The notes: generated by a model from the sequence alone, not told the origin. A stretch of 29,287 nucleotides of DNA from Bacteroidales bacterium (GCA_019416425.1 DXXK01000050.1:1-29287), one strand, 5' to 3'. Positions 14,765 through 23,262 are shown, counted from the first letter of the stretch. Program-made: numbers and translations.

Positions 14765-15739
14765 ATGGCCGTGAGGATGGGCAGATTCAAGGTGAACTGG
14801 CAGAGTATACGAAACTCCGCCGCGTCGCGTAATGTGCTCGTCTTTCTGGTTTTTGTCGTTGTCTCGGCATTGTTCTGGTTCATACTGGCACTGAACGACA
14901 GCGTGACCAAGACATTCAACGTCAGGTTCAATCTGGAGAATGTCCCCGATTCGGTGACGTTCATCAACGATCCTCCTGTCAATATCCACGTCACCCTGCG
15001 TGACAAGGGCACCACCCTGATGCGCAGCGGTATCGTGAAACGTCCCGTGATGAACGTCAACTTCATGGACTACGCCAACAGCGGCATCTTCCGCATGGGC
15101 CGCAACGACGTGACCGCAGCGCTCAAGTCCTCGTTCGGCAACGGCATCCAGATCATATCGGTTTCCGTGGACTCCGTACGCTGTTACTATACCGAGCTGC
15201 CGGGCAAGCGCGTACCCGTCGTGGTCCGTGCCGACGTGACGGCTTCGTCCGGCAACATCATCGCCGGCGCGCCTGTGCCCATGCAGCGCGGTGTCCGCAT
15301 CTACAGCTACGGTCCTGAGGTGGATTCCGTCCATCAGGTGTGCACCGAGCTGCTGACTCGACGCGATCTGGAGAAGTCCCAGATATTCGAGGTGCCGTTG
15401 CAGAAGGTACGCGGTGTCCGCATCAAGCCGGACATGATCGGCGTGCAGGTCAACGTGGAGCCGCTGGTGCACAAGGAGGGCTACGCCGTGATCGAGGCGC
15501 GCGGGGTCCCTGCTGGGGAAAGCCTGCTGCTGTTCCCCAACCGTGTTCCGGTGTCCTACTATGTGCCTATGAGCATGTTCAACGACGCTGACGTTCCCAT
15601 CACGGTCTATGTGGACTATACCTATACGCGGAGCACTACGGGCAACAAGCTTCCGGTTGAGATCGGGCAGGTGCCCGAGGGTGTCATCACTCCGACGGTG
15701 ATGGCCGACAGTGTGGAATATACATTGGTGCGGAGATGA
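14765..15739 (+). CDS. YbbR-like domain protein, membrane anchored
   Basis: 324 residues. One N-terminal membrane segment (~23-43, NVLVFLVFVVVSALFWFILAL) is followed by an extracytoplasmic region with YbbR-type beta repeats (VRFNLENVPDSVTFINDPPVNIHVTLRDKG, where VxVRG and V-G-P-x-V-D-x-V motifs recur; YSYGPEVDSVHQVCTELL). The YbbR/CdaR family regulates the diadenylate cyclase CdaA in Firmicutes; in Bacteroidetes it is encoded with yajC and coaE instead and its partner is not shown here. Stop and the coaE start overlap in ATGA at 15736, so translation is coupled. Confidence 0.88.
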   Translation: MAVRMGRFKVNWQSIRNSAASRNVLVFLVFVVVSALFWFILALNDSVTKTFNVRFNLENVPDSVTFINDPPVNIHVTLRDKGTTLMRSGIVKRPVMNVNFMDYANSGIFRMGRNDVTAALKSSFGNGIQIISVSVDSVRCYYTELPGKRVPVVVRADVTASSGNIIAGAPVPMQRGVRIYSYGPEVDSVHQVCTELLTRRDLEKSQIFEVPLQKVRGVRIKPDMIGVQVNVEPLVHKEGYAVIEARGVPAGESLLLFPNRVPVSYYVPMSMFNDADVPITVYVDYTYTRSTTGNKLPVEIGQVPEGVITPTVMADSVEYTLVRR

Positions 15740-16368
15740 GGCGGCTTATCGGACTGACCGGAGGCATCGGCTCCGGCAAGAGTGTCGTGTCGCGGATACT
15801 CCGTATTCGCGGCTGTCCTGTATATGACTGCGACCTCGAGGCGAGGCGGCTGATGGATGGTTCGGAGGACGTATGCCGCCGGCTTAAGGACCGCTGGGGC
15901 GAGGACATCTACGATGCCTGCGGGCGTCTGGACCGACGCCGCGTGGCCGAGTATGTCTTCGGCGACGATTCCGAGCGGGCATGGCTTGATGCGCTGGTCC
16001 ACGGTCTGGTGCGTGACGATGTTCGCCGCTGGCAGGACCGGCATGCCGCCGAGCCGCTGTTGTTCGTAGAGTCAGCCATACTCTGTACTTCCGGCTTGGC
16101 CATGATGTGCCGTGAGGTGTGGGTGGTCACCGCTCCGGTTGATGTCCGGATGGCCCGTATACGGATCCGCAACGGCCTGACCGAGGTCCAGGCGCGTAGC
16201 CGAATCGACGCTCAGCGTCATGAGGCGGATCTGCTCCGGGAACTCCCTTCGTCGCGGCTGCTCGGTTTCCTGAAGATTCCGGTCCGTTCGGAGATCAACA
16301 ACACCGATGACTCGCAGCTGCTCCCGCAGCTGGACTATCTATTGAATCAAACCCTAACACACATTTAA
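15736..16368 (+). CDS. coaE: Dephospho-CoA kinase
   Basis: 210 residues. P-loop GGIGSGKS at 9-16 and the CoaE start LIGLTGGIGSGKSVVSRILRIRGCPVYDCD (D near 33, substrate-side). FVESAILCTSGLAMMC corresponds to the P-L-L-F-E motif region, and the lid follows (RIRIRNGLTEVQARSRIDAQ, matching R-x-GLT-x-E-x-A-x-x-R-Ixx-Q). It phosphorylates the ribose 3'-OH of dephospho-CoA, the last step of CoA synthesis. coaBC lies 6 kb upstream, so two CoA-pathway genes are near one another but in separate units. DUF5606 begins 6 bp downstream. Confidence 0.95.
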   Translation: MRRLIGLTGGIGSGKSVVSRILRIRGCPVYDCDLEARRLMDGSEDVCRRLKDRWGEDIYDACGRLDRRRVAEYVFGDDSERAWLDALVHGLVRDDVRRWQDRHAAEPLLFVESAILCTSGLAMMCREVWVVTAPVDVRMARIRIRNGLTEVQARSRIDAQRHEADLLRELPSSRLLGFLKIPVRSEINNTDDSQLLPQLDYLLNQTLTHI

Positions 16369-16374
16369 TAAATT

Positions 16375-16785
16375 ATGTTGAAGAAAATCATCTCGATCAC
16401 CGGCAAGCCGGGTCTGTATCGTATATTGAGCCAGGGACGAGGCTCCCTGATAGTCGAGGACATCGACACCCAGCGCCGTCTGCCGGTGCTGGGCCGCGAC
16501 CAAGTGGTGTCGCTGGGCGACATCTCCATGTACACCGAGAGCGGCGACACCCCGCTTGGTGACATACTGGACAAGGTCTATGCCCGTTTCGAGGGCAAGT
16601 CCGTCGACGTGAAGGCAATGGACAGCGCCGCGCTGCACAACACCTTCGGCGAGATCGTCGAGGACTACGACCGCGACCGCGTTCGCGACAACGACATCAA
16701 GAAGCTGTTCAAGTGGTACAATCTCCTGATCGCATCAGGCATGACCAGGTTCGCCGAGGAGGAAGAGAAGGAAGAGGAAAAATAA
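16375..16785 (+). CDS. DUF5606 family protein
   Basis: 136 residues beginning MLKKIISITGKPGLYRILSQG, the diagnostic start of DUF5606, a small cytoplasmic family in Bacteroidetes. The N-terminal ~45 residues predict an SH3-like beta barrel (GRGSLIVEDIDTQRRLPVLGRDQVVSLGDISMYT) and the C-terminal part is helical (NTFGEIVEDYDRDRVRDNDIKKLFKWYNLLI) with an acidic tail (EEEEKEEEK). Role unknown; the constant position after coaE suggests a housekeeping job. It is the last gene before the shared terminator. Confidence 0.88.
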   Translation: MLKKIISITGKPGLYRILSQGRGSLIVEDIDTQRRLPVLGRDQVVSLGDISMYTESGDTPLGDILDKVYARFEGKSVDVKAMDSAALHNTFGEIVEDYDRDRVRDNDIKKLFKWYNLLIASGMTRFAEEEEKEEEK

Positions 16786-16791
16786 ATTCCG

Positions 16792-16840
16792 GAGCAAAAA
16801 ATAAAGGCGGCACGAATTCGTGCCGCCTTTATTTTTGCTC
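16792..16840. terminator. Bidirectional Rho-independent terminator
   Basis: A near-perfect palindrome: AAAGGCGGCACGAA / TTCGTGCCGCCTTT at the core, flanked by A-rich and T-rich arms (GAGCAAAAAATA / TATTTTTGCTC). It works in both directions and separates the plus-strand nusB unit from the minus-strand glycosidase gene that ends at 16848. Confidence 0.95.
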
Positions 16841-16847
16841 GGGATTC

Positions 16848-19800
16848 TTACTTCATGTATACCTTGAACTTGCGGATGGATCCGGGTGCGCCCGTTTCCA
16901 TGCGCGGCAGGTACTGGATGGCGGTGGCGCTGACGGGACGGCCCAGGTCGATCACAACCACGTGCGGAAACTTCACGCCCGGCTTGGACTGCCAGTAGGT
17001 GGATTCCTGCAGGTCGAAGATCTTGTCGCCTGTGCGGTTCACGCCCTCGGTGTTCTCGCTGCTGACGTAGTCGGCGACCCAGCCCTCGCGCGGCAGACGT
17101 TCGCCCTTGTTGTCCAGGACGTACAGCTCGGCGATGCTTGCCTCGTCGCCGCCGTTCCAGCCGTCGACGGCCTCAAGGATCAGGTAGCGGCCCTTCACGG
17201 CCTTGCCGAAGTCGGCCTGCTTCCAGCCGTTGCCCTTCTCGAACTCGGCCGTCAGCACCGGTGTCATCTCCTCAAGTCTCGGAGCCGTGCCGTTGGACTT
17301 GCGGTTCTTGTAGGGCAGCTTGTCCCAGATGGGGGTCTTAAGGCCCTCGGCCTTGGCGACCTTCGGACCAACTACGTCGAACACCACGATCTCGTTGTCA
17401 CCCTTCTTAAGCCACGGGCCGGGCAGATACAGCGTCTGCTGCGGGCCGATCTCCCAGAAGCGGCCCAGAGCGTGGCCGTTCACGTAGACCAGACCCTTGC
17501 CGAACTGCTCCATGTTCAGGAATGTGTCGCCGGGCTTGCTGACCTTGAAGGTGCCCTTGTACACGCCGATGGGCATGCGCTCGCCGGGAGCGTAGGCAGG
17601 CAGCGGGTTCACGCCGTTGGCGATCATGTTCTCGTAGAACTCCAGCTCGTCGGGCAGGGTGTAGACCGTCCAGTCCTTCAGGTCGCAGACGTAGTCGCGG
17701 CCGTCGCGCTGCTCGGTGATGGTCACCTTGTCGGTGATGCCCTTGAAGTCCTTGATGGCGCGTCCGAAGTTGATACGGCCCATGGCCTCCACCAGGATGT
17801 CCATCACGGCGCCCTTCTTGCATGCGGGCAGCATCAGTTCCTTCTCGCCCATGCGGCGGTCCAGCTTGCCGATGTAGTTGCCGTCGATGAATACCTGCGC
17901 GTAGTCGTGCGCGTCGTTGACGGTCAGCACGGAGCCCTCCGGAACGGCGGGCAGCGTGGTGCGGTACATGATGGAGCCGTAGCCCTGGTCGTATTCCTCC
18001 ATGGTCTTGATGTCGGCGTCCTGCTTGCCCTTGGGGAGGTTGCTGAACAGTGGAGCAACCTGGGTCAGCCCGAACTCGGGTATGGCGATGGTGGGGATGG
18101 CCTTGGGCATGGGAGCCTGCTTGCCGGGGGTGTACTTGGCCATAGCCTCACGCAGCGCATGGTACTTGGGTGTCGCCGCGCCCTGCTCGTTGATGGGGGC
18201 GTCGTAGTCGTAGCTGGTCACGTCCGGAGCGAAGCCGGGGGAGTTGGCGCCCGCCCAGTGACCGAAGCTGGTGCCTCCGTGGGTCATGTAGAGGCTGAAG
18301 CTGATGTCCTTGCTCAGCATCTCGTCGATGCCTTCAATCATGTCCTTGGCCGGACGCGTCTCGTGGTTGGCGCCCCACTTGTCGAACCAGCCGCTCCAGA
18401 ACTCCGAGCACATCAGCGGCGAGTCGGGACGTACCTCCTTAAGCTTGGCGAACTGCTGGTCGATGTTGGCGCCCGTACCGAAGTTCATGGTCCAGACCAG
18501 GTCGTCCAGACCGTTGTTCAGGAAGTTCGACGACCAGTCGCACTGGAACAGCGTCACGTCGTTGCCGAAGTTCTTGCGCAGCATGTCGCGGATGTTGGCC
18601 ACGTAGGGCTTGTCGATGCCGTACGAGCCGTACTCGTTCTCCACCTGCACCATTATGATGGGACCGCCGTTGGCGATGGTCAGGTCGCCCACCTGCTCGG
18701 CCACGGCCTTCTGGAACTTGTCGACGCGCTCCAGGAAGTAGGGGTCGTTCTCGCGCAGACGGATGTCCTTCTTCTTCAGCAGCCACCAGGGGAGGCCGCC
18801 CATCTCCCACTCCGCGCATACGTACGGACCGGGACGCAGGATCACCTTCATGTCGTTGGCCTGGCACAGCTTGATGAACTCGCGCAGGTCGTTCTGGCCC
18901 TTGAAGTCGAACTGGTCGGGCTTGGGCTCATGCGCGTTCCAGAAGGTGTACAGACAGATGGTGTTCATGCCCAGGGCCTTCGACATCTTGATGCGGTGGT
19001 CCCAGTACTCCTTGGGGATGCGGGGATAGTGCAGCTCGGCGGCCTTCACCACGAAGGGCTCGCCGTTCAGCAGGAACGTGCCGTCGCCGGCCTCGAAGCG
19101 ACCCTTGTCGGGGTACTGCGCCACGCTGACGGTCTCCTCCCATGGAATGACAGGCTTGTCGCCCTCCCATTTGATGGGAAGCCACACATAGCGCGAGTCC
19201 TCCAGGTCCTTCTTGTTCCAGCGGTCGAACATGGCCAGGTAGCAGTCTTCCTTGCCCGCGACGGGCTGCACGTAGGTGCTCTGGGCGTAGAAGGTCTTGT
19301 CGGCGTCCGGACCGGTGCAGGGGTCGCCCAATACGGCCCAGGGGCCCATGATGCTGTCGGCCACGGCCACCTGCGCGTGGTTGGGGTCCCAGCCGGTGCA
19401 GCCCGACGACAGCACGTAGTACCTGCCGTTGCGCTTGAACACCGCGGGAGCCTCGCGCGCGTCACCTATGAATACGCGGGTGAACCTGCCCGTGGGACGC
19501 AGATAGTCGTCGGTCAGCTCGTTGATGTACATGGTCTGGTTGTTCTCCGACGAGGCGAACTGGTATGCCTTGCCGTCATCGTCAACGAATACCGTCTGGT
19601 CACGGCTCATGGCGTTGTTGGGGCGGAACGAGCCTAAGTACCTGAAGGGTCCGACGGGGGAGTCGGCCACGGCAACGCCGGCGGCGGCCTTGCTGTAGTC
19701 TGCGCTCTCTACGTGTGCCCACATCACGAACTTGCCCGTCTTGGGGTTGTAGACCACCTTGGGACGCTCCAGGACCTTCGACTTGTGCAGGTCGCTGCTG

Positions 19801-20153
19801 GGGTCCTCCTCGGCGGGCAGGACCACGCCCTCGAACTTCCAGTTGCGCAGGTCCTTGCTGGAGTAGCAGCTCACGCCCGTCACATCCGTGCGGTAGCACT
19901 CCCACGTGGCCCAGTCGGGCAGCACGGTCTTGCCTAATTTATACTCGCCGTACAGGTAGTACGTGCCGTTGTGGTACAGCATGCCTGCGCCGTGGGCATT
20001 CAGGCGGTTGCCGTCCGTGTCAAGCCACTTCTCGCCCTGAACCAACGGTGGCTCGGTCTGAGCGGCCGGTGCCTTCCGGGCCGCGCCTGCCGACAGTCCT
20101 CCCGCCAGCAGGGCTGCCAGGCCCAGAATAACTCCACTTCTGAAAAGTCTCAT
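16848..20153 (-). CDS. GH43 (exo-beta-1,3-galactanase-like) - GH35 beta-galactosidase fusion
   Basis: 1101 residues. Signal peptide ~1-24 (GLAALLAGGLSAGA-A). Domain 1 (~38-348): GH43 of the fungal/clostridial exo-beta-1,3-galactanase type (subfamily 24), shown by WLDTDGNRLNAHGAGMLYHNGTYYLYGE, KVLERPKV (E129), REAPAVFKRNGRYY (acid E234) and FYAQSTYV (Q291, equivalent to the Gln that serves in place of a usual base in Phanerochaete Pc1,3Gal43A). Domain 2 (~352-700): GH35 with acid/base E507 in QVENEYGSYG and nucleophile E584 in CSEFWSGWFDKWG, then beta-sandwich domains (~725-960). Domain 3 (~985-1101): discoidin/F5/8-like (STYWQSKPGVKFPHVVVIDLGRP). It should shave beta-1,3-galactan and terminal galactose from arabinogalactan-type glycans outside or in the periplasm. 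It lies 21 bp after the DUF4861 gene. Both catalytic sets look intact. Confidence 0.93.
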   Translation of the reverse strand: MRLFRSGVILGLAALLAGGLSAGAARKAPAAQTEPPLVQGEKWLDTDGNRLNAHGAGMLYHNGTYYLYGEYKLGKTVLPDWATWECYRTDVTGVSCYSSKDLRNWKFEGVVLPAEEDPSSDLHKSKVLERPKVVYNPKTGKFVMWAHVESADYSKAAAGVAVADSPVGPFRYLGSFRPNNAMSRDQTVFVDDDGKAYQFASSENNQTMYINELTDDYLRPTGRFTRVFIGDAREAPAVFKRNGRYYVLSSGCTGWDPNHAQVAVADSIMGPWAVLGDPCTGPDADKTFYAQSTYVQPVAGKEDCYLAMFDRWNKKDLEDSRYVWLPIKWEGDKPVIPWEETVSVAQYPDKGRFEAGDGTFLLNGEPFVVKAAELHYPRIPKEYWDHRIKMSKALGMNTICLYTFWNAHEPKPDQFDFKGQNDLREFIKLCQANDMKVILRPGPYVCAEWEMGGLPWWLLKKKDIRLRENDPYFLERVDKFQKAVAEQVGDLTIANGGPIIMVQVENEYGSYGIDKPYVANIRDMLRKNFGNDVTLFQCDWSSNFLNNGLDDLVWTMNFGTGANIDQQFAKLKEVRPDSPLMCSEFWSGWFDKWGANHETRPAKDMIEGIDEMLSKDISFSLYMTHGGTSFGHWAGANSPGFAPDVTSYDYDAPINEQGAATPKYHALREAMAKYTPGKQAPMPKAIPTIAIPEFGLTQVAPLFSNLPKGKQDADIKTMEEYDQGYGSIMYRTTLPAVPEGSVLTVNDAHDYAQVFIDGNYIGKLDRRMGEKELMLPACKKGAVMDILVEAMGRINFGRAIKDFKGITDKVTITEQRDGRDYVCDLKDWTVYTLPDELEFYENMIANGVNPLPAYAPGERMPIGVYKGTFKVSKPGDTFLNMEQFGKGLVYVNGHALGRFWEIGPQQTLYLPGPWLKKGDNEIVVFDVVGPKVAKAEGLKTPIWDKLPYKNRKSNGTAPRLEEMTPVLTAEFEKGNGWKQADFGKAVKGRYLILEAVDGWNGGDEASIAELYVLDNKGERLPREGWVADYVSSENTEGVNRTGDKIFDLQESTYWQSKPGVKFPHVVVIDLGRPVSATAIQYLPRMETGAPGSIRKFKVYMK

Positions 20154-20174
20154 ATTGTATGGTTTATATTGGTT

Positions 20175-21341
20175 TTATTTCAAAGTCACTTTCGCGGGGT
20201 TGATCAGTGCCTTGCGGTAGTCCTCGAGGTACTGCTGCCAGCCTTCATAGGTAGGAATGTCTGCGCGGTCCCAGGCGAAACCCCACCAGTAGGTCAGAGG
20301 CTTTCCCGGCTCCACGGTGGTGTATCCCAGGACGTGGCCGCTGCCGGCCAGGGTCTTCTCGAAGCCCTGCGGGAAGATGACGCCCAGCATCGCCTTGCCG
20401 TTGTCGGGACCCTGCGTGGGGTCGCAGTATGCGATGATGCCGGTATTTTCGCTGACGAACGCCGGCGACTGGTCGCGCAAGGGTATACCGGAGGCCAGGC
20501 GTGTCGGACCTTCCAGGCCGTCGTAGTTGACGGTGCAGCGGTTCAGATGGCTCTCGCGGTCCAGGCTGATGACACGGGTCTCGGTGATTGCGTCGCCCAG
20601 TCCCTCTACCTTACGCGGCGCGAACCGTAGCCGGACGGTGAAGCGGACTGGACCGTTCTCCAGCACTTCGGCCTTGTCGTAGCACCACGCGAAGCAGAGC
20701 GAGTCGCCTCGTACCAGCGTGGCCATGCCGTCGCCGCAGGTCGGACCCACGGCGTAGCAGTCCATCCCCTTGCCGTGGTCCAGATGGTAGGTGAAGCTGT
20801 TCTCAAACTCCTTGGCCAGTTTCGGGTCGATCTTCTTGAGCGAGTCCACCTTGCGCCAGTTCTGGCCCGAGCATTGCGCGTCGTAGAGCGACTCCACGAT
20901 GGGCTCGTACGTCGGGTGCTTCAGGAATATGTCATAGCCGAAGGCGCGCTCGCCCCGGCGCTGTGTGGCGGGACCGTAGACGCGGTAACCCGTCACGTTG
21001 TTTTCCCAGGCCACGTCATCGGCGCGGTTTGGGTATATGCGGCCGGTGCAGACGGTGGGGTAGGTGTGGGGCTTGCGGTCGGTCTTGACCTCGTAGTTCA
21101 GCGTGTTGCCGGCGGTGAACACTAATAGTGAGTCGTAGGTCAGCTGCGAAGGGATTTCATGTCCGGTGTCGTCGGTCACGTAGTAGTTGGTGCCTTTGAG
21201 CCGTTGCGACAGCTGGGAGACCGGAATCTCGACGGTCTCGCCGTCCGCCGGACGGTCCAGCGTCACCTTGACGCTCTTGGCGGCTTGCATGCCGAAGGGC
21301 AGCGTCGCCAGAATCGCTGATGTCAGTATTTCTCGTATCAT
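20175..21341 (-). CDS. Secreted DUF4861 protein of a glycan-utilisation cassette
   Basis: 388 residues from the ATG at 21341 (signal MIREILTSAILATLPFGMQA-A). An upstream TTG at 21380 would add 13 residues but overlaps the -7 box. The mature protein shows VKVTLDRPADGETVEIPVSQL, YRVYGPATQRRGERAFGYDIFLK, HLDHGKGMDCYAVGPTCGDG and TYWWGFAWDRADIP, the recognisable blocks of DUF4861, a family found with GH105 and pectin/arabinogalactan enzymes in Bacteroidales. It is probably a carbohydrate-active enzyme with a beta-sandwich fold like that of lyases or mutarotases; its exact reaction is not something I can show. It is divergent from the GH105 gene and first in the unit with the GH43-GH35 fusion. Confidence 0.85.
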   Translation of the reverse strand: MIREILTSAILATLPFGMQAAKSVKVTLDRPADGETVEIPVSQLSQRLKGTNYYVTDDTGHEIPSQLTYDSLLVFTAGNTLNYEVKTDRKPHTYPTVCTGRIYPNRADDVAWENNVTGYRVYGPATQRRGERAFGYDIFLKHPTYEPIVESLYDAQCSGQNWRKVDSLKKIDPKLAKEFENSFTYHLDHGKGMDCYAVGPTCGDGMATLVRGDSLCFAWCYDKAEVLENGPVRFTVRLRFAPRKVEGLGDAITETRVISLDRESHLNRCTVNYDGLEGPTRLASGIPLRDQSPAFVSENTGIIAYCDPTQGPDNGKAMLGVIFPQGFEKTLAGSGHVLGYTTVEPGKPLTYWWGFAWDRADIPTYEGWQQYLEDYRKALINPAKVTLK

Positions 21342-21377
21342 GATTTTTAGGTTATATGCAATTTTGCAAGTATGATG

Positions 21378-21385
21378 CAAAATTA
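21378..21385 (-). promoter_or_regulatory. -7 box for the DUF4861/GH43-GH35 unit
   Basis: TAATTTTG on the minus strand (CAAAATTA at 21378-21385), 37 bp before the start codon. The nearest TTTG (21398-21401) is too close to serve as -33, so an activator may be needed, as is usual for glycan-induced units. Confidence 0.5.
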
Positions 21386-21546
21386 CGGAATTTGCGGCAA
21401 AATGTACAGCTTTAATCGGTCAAAAATAAGAAAAAATCATTCAGGAAAGTTAAGAAATGGCCCAAATCGTCATCAAATCGGCCATAATGCATGAATGTAT
21501 TCTGCAATTTGCCCGAATTAACCCCTTATATGTCGAATTTTATTCC

Positions 21547-21554
21547 TAAATTTG
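21547..21554 (+). promoter_or_regulatory. -7 box for the GH105 gene
   Basis: TAAATTTG at 21547-21554, 39 bp before the GH105 ATG, without a matching -33. It is divergent from the -7 box at 21378, leaving ~160 bp of A/T-rich DNA between them in which a regulator could bind. Confidence 0.5.
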
Positions 21555-21592
21555 CATTCCGACAGAATCAAATATAATACTAAACCTAATAC

Positions 21593-22732
21593 ATGAACAT
21601 GATGAAACTTAAGCATGCAGCGCTGGCGCTGCTGGCCGTGACGGCCCTGGGCGCGTCGGCCGCCTCGCCCCGGCAGGAAGCCCAGGAGGTCCGCAAGGCA
21701 ATCGACAAGGTAAACACACACTGGCAGACAGTCAACAAACCGGAGGTGCGCTCCTTCTGGGACAACGCCGCCTACCACACCGGCAACATGGAGGCCTACA
21801 AGCTTACCGGCAAGAAGGATTACCTGGAATACTCGCGCAAGTGGGCCGAGCACAACAAATGGCAGGGTGCCAAGGGTACCGACCGCAGCAAGTGGAAGTA
21901 CAACTACGGCGAGACCGACGACCATGTCCTGTTCGGCGACTGGCAGATCTGCTTCCAGACCTATGCCGACTTCTACAATCTGGAGCACAATCCCGAATAC
22001 ATCAAGCGTGCCCAGGAGGTGATGGAGTACGAGATGTCCACCCCGCAGAACGATTACTGGTGGTGGGCCGACGGCCTGTATATGGTGATGCCTGTCATGA
22101 CCAAGCTCTACAACATCACCGGCAACACCAAGTATCTTGACAAGCTTTACGACTATATCCTGGTCAGCGACAGTATCATGCTGGACAAAGAGACGGGCCT
22201 CTACTTCCGCGACGGCAAGTATGTCTATCCGAAGCATAAGAGCGCCAACGGCATGAAGGATTTCTGGGCACGCGGCGACGGCTGGGTGCTGGCCGGTCTG
22301 GCCAAGGTGCTGGCCGACGTACCCGCCAGCTGGGAACACCGCAGGTTCTTTGAGGACAAGTATGTCCGTCTGGCCGACGCGGTTGTAGCCTCCCAGCGTC
22401 CGGAGGGCTGGTGGACACGCTCCATGCTGGATCCGGAGCATGCTCCCGGCCAGGAGACATCGGGTACCGCCTTCTTCACTTATGGTCTGCTGTGGGGTGT
22501 GAACAACGGCATCCTGAAGGATCCGAAGTATCTGGAGGCGGCCAAGAAAGGCTGGAATTACCTGTACGGCACGGCGATGCAGCCTGACGGCAGCATCGGT
22601 TACGTGCAGCCCATCGGCGAGAAGGCCATCCCCGGCCAGGTGGTCGACGTTAACAGCACGGCCAACTTCGGTACCGGCGCATGGCTGCTGGCCGCCTGCG
22701 AGTACGTCCGCTACCTCGACTCCCATAAGTGA
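21593..22732 (+). CDS. GH105 unsaturated glucuronyl/galacturonyl hydrolase
   Basis: 379 residues with a signal peptide (MNMMKLKHAALALLAVTALGASA-A). The fold is an (alpha/alpha)6 barrel: WDNAAYHTGNMEAYKLTGKKDYLEY, YNYGETDDHVLFGDWQICF, DYWWWADGLYMVMPVMTKLYN with D160 at the place of the catalytic Asp in Bacillus YteR, FWARGDGWVLAGLAKVLADVP, and GTAFFTYGLLWGVNNG. These are the GH105 blocks. The enzyme removes 4,5-unsaturated uronic acid from the non-reducing end of oligosaccharides made by lyases, from rhamnogalacturonan or arabinogalactan. It is expressed divergently from DUF4861 and GH43-GH35, which fits one shared substrate. No lyase is in the window. A terminator follows at 22787. Confidence 0.93.
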   Translation: MNMMKLKHAALALLAVTALGASAASPRQEAQEVRKAIDKVNTHWQTVNKPEVRSFWDNAAYHTGNMEAYKLTGKKDYLEYSRKWAEHNKWQGAKGTDRSKWKYNYGETDDHVLFGDWQICFQTYADFYNLEHNPEYIKRAQEVMEYEMSTPQNDYWWWADGLYMVMPVMTKLYNITGNTKYLDKLYDYILVSDSIMLDKETGLYFRDGKYVYPKHKSANGMKDFWARGDGWVLAGLAKVLADVPASWEHRRFFEDKYVRLADAVVASQRPEGWWTRSMLDPEHAPGQETSGTAFFTYGLLWGVNNGILKDPKYLEAAKKGWNYLYGTAMQPDGSIGYVQPIGEKAIPGQVVDVNSTANFGTGAWLLAACEYVRYLDSHK

Positions 22733-22786
22733 TTCCACCTGCGGCAACACATAGCAGATATTACACATTATATAAGATGCGATACA

Positions 22787-22818
22787 ACAAGCGCGGCGAA
22801 AGTCGCGCTTGTTTTTTT
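22787..22818 (+). terminator. Rho-independent terminator after GH105
   Basis: ACAAGCGCG (22787-22795) pairs with CGCGCTTGT (22804-22812) around GCGAAAGT, followed by a run of seven T. Ends the GH105 transcript. Confidence 0.9.
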
Positions 22819-22843
22819 GACGTAAGGTGATAATAAAGTAATA

Positions 22844-22882
22844 TTTTGTCTTGTATATAAGACAAAAAAATATGTAATTTTG
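22844..22882 (+). promoter_or_regulatory. Promoter with overlapping palindromic operator
   Basis: TTG (22851-22853), 21 bp, TAATTTTG (22875-22882). A perfect 9-bp inverted repeat TTTTGTCTT (22844-22852) / AAGACAAAA (22859-22867) around GTATAT covers the -33 element, and TTTTGTC recurs at 22878-22884 over the -7. This is the arrangement of autoregulated toxin-antitoxin or HTH-regulator genes; here it precedes a broken gene. Confidence 0.6.
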
Positions 22883-22907
22883 TCCTGTGTGCAAAACAAA
22901 ATGAAAT

Positions 22908-23086
22908 ATGATTAAGCCTGAGATTCTGCGTTTGAGCGTGAGACCAGGGCGTTGGTCAAGGTGCAGTCTCGCCTGTCATGCCGTAGGAATATTATTGTAA
23001 CTTACGGCGACGATGCAGTAATTGAGAAGGACGGCGTAAGGATTGAAATCCTTCCTCTGTGGAAATTCCTGTTTGGCTCGATGTGA
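22908..23086 (+). pseudogene. Decayed small gene behind the operator
   Basis: ATG at 22908 opens MIKPEILRLS and then runs into a stop in the shifted frame; the other frame carries ERETRALVKVQSRLSCRRN, IIVTYGDDAVIEKDGVRIE and ILPLWKFLFGSM to a TGA at 23084-23086. Joined by one frameshift near 22935 these would give a ~59-residue protein. I do not recognise the family. The operator upstream suggests a former regulator or TA partner. The rest of 22819-23433 has no convincing gene: 23087-23340 contains short repeats and T/G-rich intergenic sequence. Confidence 0.4.
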
Positions 23087-23202
23087 TTTATGTTGCATAG
23101 CTTTCATGAAACTTTTATTACGGCTATGCCTCCATCGAGCCCTTCGGGGTTATGTCCTTATGTTCTCCCCCCTATTGCGTAGCTCATTATGCATTGGGCG
23201 TT

Positions 23203-23262
23203 GCGCATTGCGCATTAACTTATGCATTTTTAATTCTTCATTCCAATCGCGCATTGCGCATT
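23203..23262. repeat. GCGCATTGCGCATT intergenic repeat pair
   Basis: GCGCATTGCGCATT occurs at 23203-23216 and 23249-23262, itself a doubling of GCGCATT, with related pieces (GCATT at 23191-23195) nearby. Such short repeats are scattered between genes in Bacteroidales. Function unknown. Confidence 0.6.

Noticed and set aside
16713..19637. 974-codon open frame on the plus strand
   Set aside because: Lies opposite the GH43-GH35 gene. Its composition (long Val/Leu/His/Gly runs, no domain) is that of an antisense shadow made by strong G/C third-position bias in the real gene.
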